NCBI RefSeq assembly: GCF_900626145.1
Contig: NZ_LR130816.1
Location: forward strand, 413,990 to 467,375
DNA length: 53,386 nucleotides
From: Intestinimonas timonensis
Lineage (GTDB): Bacteria > Bacillota > Clostridia > Oscillospirales > Oscillospiraceae
Direction: 5' to 3'
Position numbers and translations under genes: made by a program. The notes beneath the pieces were generated by a model. It did not search any database and had not been told where the DNA came from. It saw nothing but the letters and a program-made list of their open reading frames with translations. Numbering within the stretch: the stretch's first letter is position 1; each line of letters starts with the position of its first letter. Of this stretch, positions 51,495 through 53,386 are shown one piece after another.

Positions 51495-52448
51495 TCAAAT
51501 GGTCCCGTCGGGCTCGCCCAGGGTGAGGGTGGTGCCGCCGCCGTTGGCGTCAGCGGCCACCTTGGCCTCCAGCACCCGCCAGGTGCCGGCGCAGTCCCAG
51601 CCGGGCCGTTCCATCCGCAGCAGGTCCCCGGGCCAGGCGAAAAAGAGCTCCGGCACGGTAAGGGTGAGCCGCCGGAACTCCTTGGCCGACTGCCGGAGCT
51701 GAAAGTCGCCGCTGTAGCGCATGGCCTGGTAGTTGCTCTTGCCCGGCATGGTCATGACCTGCCGCCGCTTGATCTGCTGGTCCAGCGCATCCCGGTTTTC
51801 CACCTGTTCCACGGCCATCCGGGTCTTGTCCCGGACCCAGATCTCGGAGAGGACGCCGTAGCGCCGTACCCGCCAGGCCATGCCGGTAATAGCGGTATCG
51901 CCCTGGAGCACCAGAGTCTCGCCGTCGGAGAAGGGGGCGATGACCAGCCGTCCCTCCCGGTCGAAGCGGGGGGTGACGCCGCCGTAGTAGCAGGCGAACT
52001 GATAGAGGACCTGCCACTCGCTCTGTCCGCTCTGGACGGAGAAGCCGCTCACCGCCGGCAGGCCGGACACCTGGGCCACCTGAATGCCGTAGGGCTCCAC
52101 ATGGTCCCGGAGGATGTCCTCCGCCGTGGCGGTGAGGTAGTCGGCGGGCATGGCCTCGTTGTCCAGCAATAGGGCGGCCATCCCCCGTCCGCTCACCTCC
52201 AGATAGCCGCCGGAGCCTTCGATCCGGTGCTCCACCTCATCCACGATGCCCTGGAAGCAGACCGCACCGTCCACTGTCAGTGTGACCGTCACGGCCTTTT
52301 CCGCCCCGCTGGCCGTTCCCGGCTCCCAGGCGCACAGCAGCCGAAAGCTGTCGCAGGGCACTCCGGCGGTATATTCCACCTCCCACTCCAACGGCTCCGG
52401 CAGCAGCAGCGCGGCGCCGTCCCAGCAGGAGAGTCTCCACTCCATCAT
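51495..52448 (-). CDS. Phage late control gpD-like hub protein (XkdQ)
   Basis: 317 aa. N-terminal LSCWDGAALLLPEPLEWEVEYTAGVPCDSFRL, a VDGAVCFQGIVDEVEHRI block, VSGRGMAALLLDNEA and an ILRDHVEPYGI segment match the XkdQ/gpD hub family of contractile tails. Start: ATG 52448 overlapping the TGA of the LysM gene (ATGA); the next ATG (52445) is equally possible. It should join the tail tube to the baseplate and tip. Confidence 0.85.
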   Translation of the reverse strand: MMEWRLSCWDGAALLLPEPLEWEVEYTAGVPCDSFRLLCAWEPGTASGAEKAVTVTLTVDGAVCFQGIVDEVEHRIEGSGGYLEVSGRGMAALLLDNEAMPADYLTATAEDILRDHVEPYGIQVAQVSGLPAVSGFSVQSGQSEWQVLYQFACYYGGVTPRFDREGRLVIAPFSDGETLVLQGDTAITGMAWRVRRYGVLSEIWVRDKTRMAVEQVENRDALDQQIKRRQVMTMPGKSNYQAMRYSGDFQLRQSAKEFRRLTLTVPELFFAWPGDLLRMERPGWDCAGTWRVLEAKVAADANGGGTTLTLGEPDGTI

Positions 52449-53014
52449 CCCACCGTCACCTGCTCTCCGGGCAGGATCAGGTTGGGGTTTTTGATCTGGG
52501 GATTGAGGGCGATGAGCTCGGTGAGCCCCAGATCGTAGTCCCGTGCGATGCTCCACAGGGTCTCCCCTGCGGCCACCGTGTGGGTCCGCCCGGCGCTTCC
52601 GCCGGTCGACCCACCGCTGTCGGCGGTGACAGTCTCCTCCCGCCGGATGGCGGTGTCAGTCTGGGTGCCGCTCTCCCAGAAGGTGAAGGAATAGCTCACA
52701 TAATCCGCCCTGGGCTCCTGCCGGAGGCTGAGCTCCACGAAGTAGACCTCCGCCGCCTGCCACACCGGGTGGATTAGGGGACCCGGTCCGGACTGGTAGA
52801 AAACCGACGCCAGCTTTTTGAATTCCTCGTAGGCCGTGGGCCCCACGAACTCCCCCTCACCCTTCATGACCCGCCGGGTAAGCCCCAGATCCTGCAAGTG
52901 GTATCGGCCGAAGGGCACCTTCTGGGCCGCCATCTTCCGCTCGTAATCGATGGTGTAGGTCCTGGGGTTGTGGGGCCAGACATAGTCCTTGTAGCGCATG
53001 GCCGCCAGCTTCAA
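52445..53014 (-). CDS. LysM-domain tail protein (XkdP-like)
   Basis: 189 aa. The first 125 residues form a phage-specific domain (MRYKDYVWPHNPRTYTIDYERKMA, VMKGEGEFVGPTAYEEFKKL), followed by a Gly/Ser linker and a C-terminal LysM repeat (HTVAAGETLWSIARDYDLGLTELIALNPQI...LILPGEQVTV). In PBSX-like tails this protein contacts the tape measure and hub; LysM may bind cell wall. TTG 53014 follows GGGAGGT at eight bases. Confidence 0.88.
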   Translation of the reverse strand: MKLAAMRYKDYVWPHNPRTYTIDYERKMAAQKVPFGRYHLQDLGLTRRVMKGEGEFVGPTAYEEFKKLASVFYQSGPGPLIHPVWQAAEVYFVELSLRQEPRADYVSYSFTFWESGTQTDTAIRREETVTADSGGSTGGSAGRTHTVAAGETLWSIARDYDLGLTELIALNPQIKNPNLILPGEQVTVG

Positions 53015-53029
53015 GGCGGACCACCTCCC

Positions 53030-53386
53030 TTAGAAAAGTGTGAACCCGCCGTCATAGCGCCGGGCATCCCGCTGGAAGATCCGGTCCAGCTCCGCCGGGG
53101 TGGGGTTCTGACTGCCCACCGGTACCGGCTCCCGGATCACTACCGGCCCGGCCTGCCGCAGGCCCTGAGCCTGCTCAGCCGCTGCCCTGGTCCTGCGCAC
53201 AGCGGCATAGAGCTCCGGCTCTGCCAGGGCGCTTTCAAATACAGTCGCTCCGATGTCGGGCGACGACAGGCCGGCCCTCCCGCCGTCTGCTGTTGGGCGC
53301 ACCTCCCCGGTCCCCGCCGGGGTGCCTGTCTGCCATGGCTGGTCCGCCCCGGCCTGCCGGGCCGCCTGGGCTAGACGGACCTGGCT
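53030..53386 (-). CDS. C-terminal part of a phage protein, possibly tape measure (partial)
   Basis: At least 118 residues; the frame is open to the window edge, so the start is outside. The visible part is Ala/Gln/Arg-rich with low complexity (AARQAG, RTRAAAEQAQGLRQAG) and ends ELDRIFQRDARRYDGGFTLF. I do not recognise a domain. Its place directly before the LysM gene is where tape-measure genes lie in PBSX-like modules, which is the only ground for that label. Confidence 0.45.
   Translation of the reverse strand, partial: SQVRLAQAARQAGADQPWQTGTPAGTGEVRPTADGGRAGLSSPDIGATVFESALAEPELYAAVRRTRAAAEQAQGLRQAGPVVIREPVPVGSQNPTPAELDRIFQRDARRYDGGFTLF

Larger units (their letters stand above)
48180..53386 (-). 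mobile_element. PBSX-like prophage or tailocin late module (partial)
   Basis: Nine minus-strand genes follow the order of the PBSX xkdO-xkdU/xhlB block: tape-measure-like end, LysM protein, gpD-like, baseplate V-like, gp25/DUF2634, baseplate J, DUF2313, a carbohydrate-binding fibre-type protein and a holin. Short overlaps or gaps join them. It continues beyond the right edge, so head and integrase genes cannot be judged. No endolysin gene follows the holin. Confidence 0.85.

Overview
The window looks like chromosome of a GC-rich, low-motility-type Clostridia member, most likely an Oscillospiraceae relative (Flavonifractor/Lawsonibacter/Intestinimonas-like). The grounds are the AGGAGG-type ribosome binding sites, frequent GTG/TTG starts, and families typical of Gram-positive anaerobes: a Sapep dipeptidase, PadR and YheO-type regulators, a YcxB-like protein, RecD2, a SpoVB-like flippase, a TPP riboswitch with its own terminator, and debris of a Tn1549-like conjugative element. 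The genus is an inference from protein style, not from a database search.

Layout. 1-7.4 kb: alcohol dehydrogenase, peroxiredoxin, a CmpB-like membrane protein, a choloylglycine-hydrolase-family enzyme, a YcxB-like/MacB-like permease pair and a two-component system. 7.4-12 kb: a TPP-riboswitch operon thiW-thiM-thiE-thiD-thiC, which makes the pyrimidine half of thiamin itself but only salvages the thiazole half. 12-18.4 kb: lipoprotein, dipeptidase and regulator; a flavodoxin-like protein; UDP-galactopyranose mutase with a glycosyltransferase; pyrophosphatase. 18.5-21.2 kb: a scrap-heap of conjugative-element genes (DUF6017 tail, pcfB, large serine recombinase tail) cut by a 1308-bp IS3-family element, ending at a tRNA-Leu. 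21.4-26.3 kb: pyridoxal kinase, SDR, SpoVB-like flippase, pyrE, radC. 26.3-31.8 kb: an SOS-box promoter drives uvrB, a small TIGR04076 protein and uvrA; the 3' end of uvrB is duplicated around a structured insert. 31.8-37.8 kb: two small ribbon-helix-helix regulators, recD2, comF and three copies of a hairpin-rich repeat. 37.9-41.3 kb: mreB, a ketopantoate-reductase-like gene and a D-2-hydroxyacid dehydrogenase. 41.3-46.8 kb: a PadR regulator followed by three tandem paralogous pairs of membrane-anchored proteins, then an SLH protein. 46.85-48.16 kb: a second, inverted copy of the IS, inserted inside a terminator hairpin. 48.2 kb to the right edge: late tail/baseplate/holin genes of a PBSX-like prophage or tailocin on the minus strand.

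The most unusual parts are the PadR-controlled triplicated membrane module (41.3-46.2 kb), the hairpin repeat family whose stems differ in sequence but remain complementary (32.4-33.0 and 36.7-36.85 kb), the duplicated uvrB end (28.3-28.6 kb), and the IS that carries a start-codon-masking hairpin and has split a bidirectional terminator. All coordinates and motifs come from reading the sequence by eye; functions are family assignments from memory and no alignment or fold was computed.
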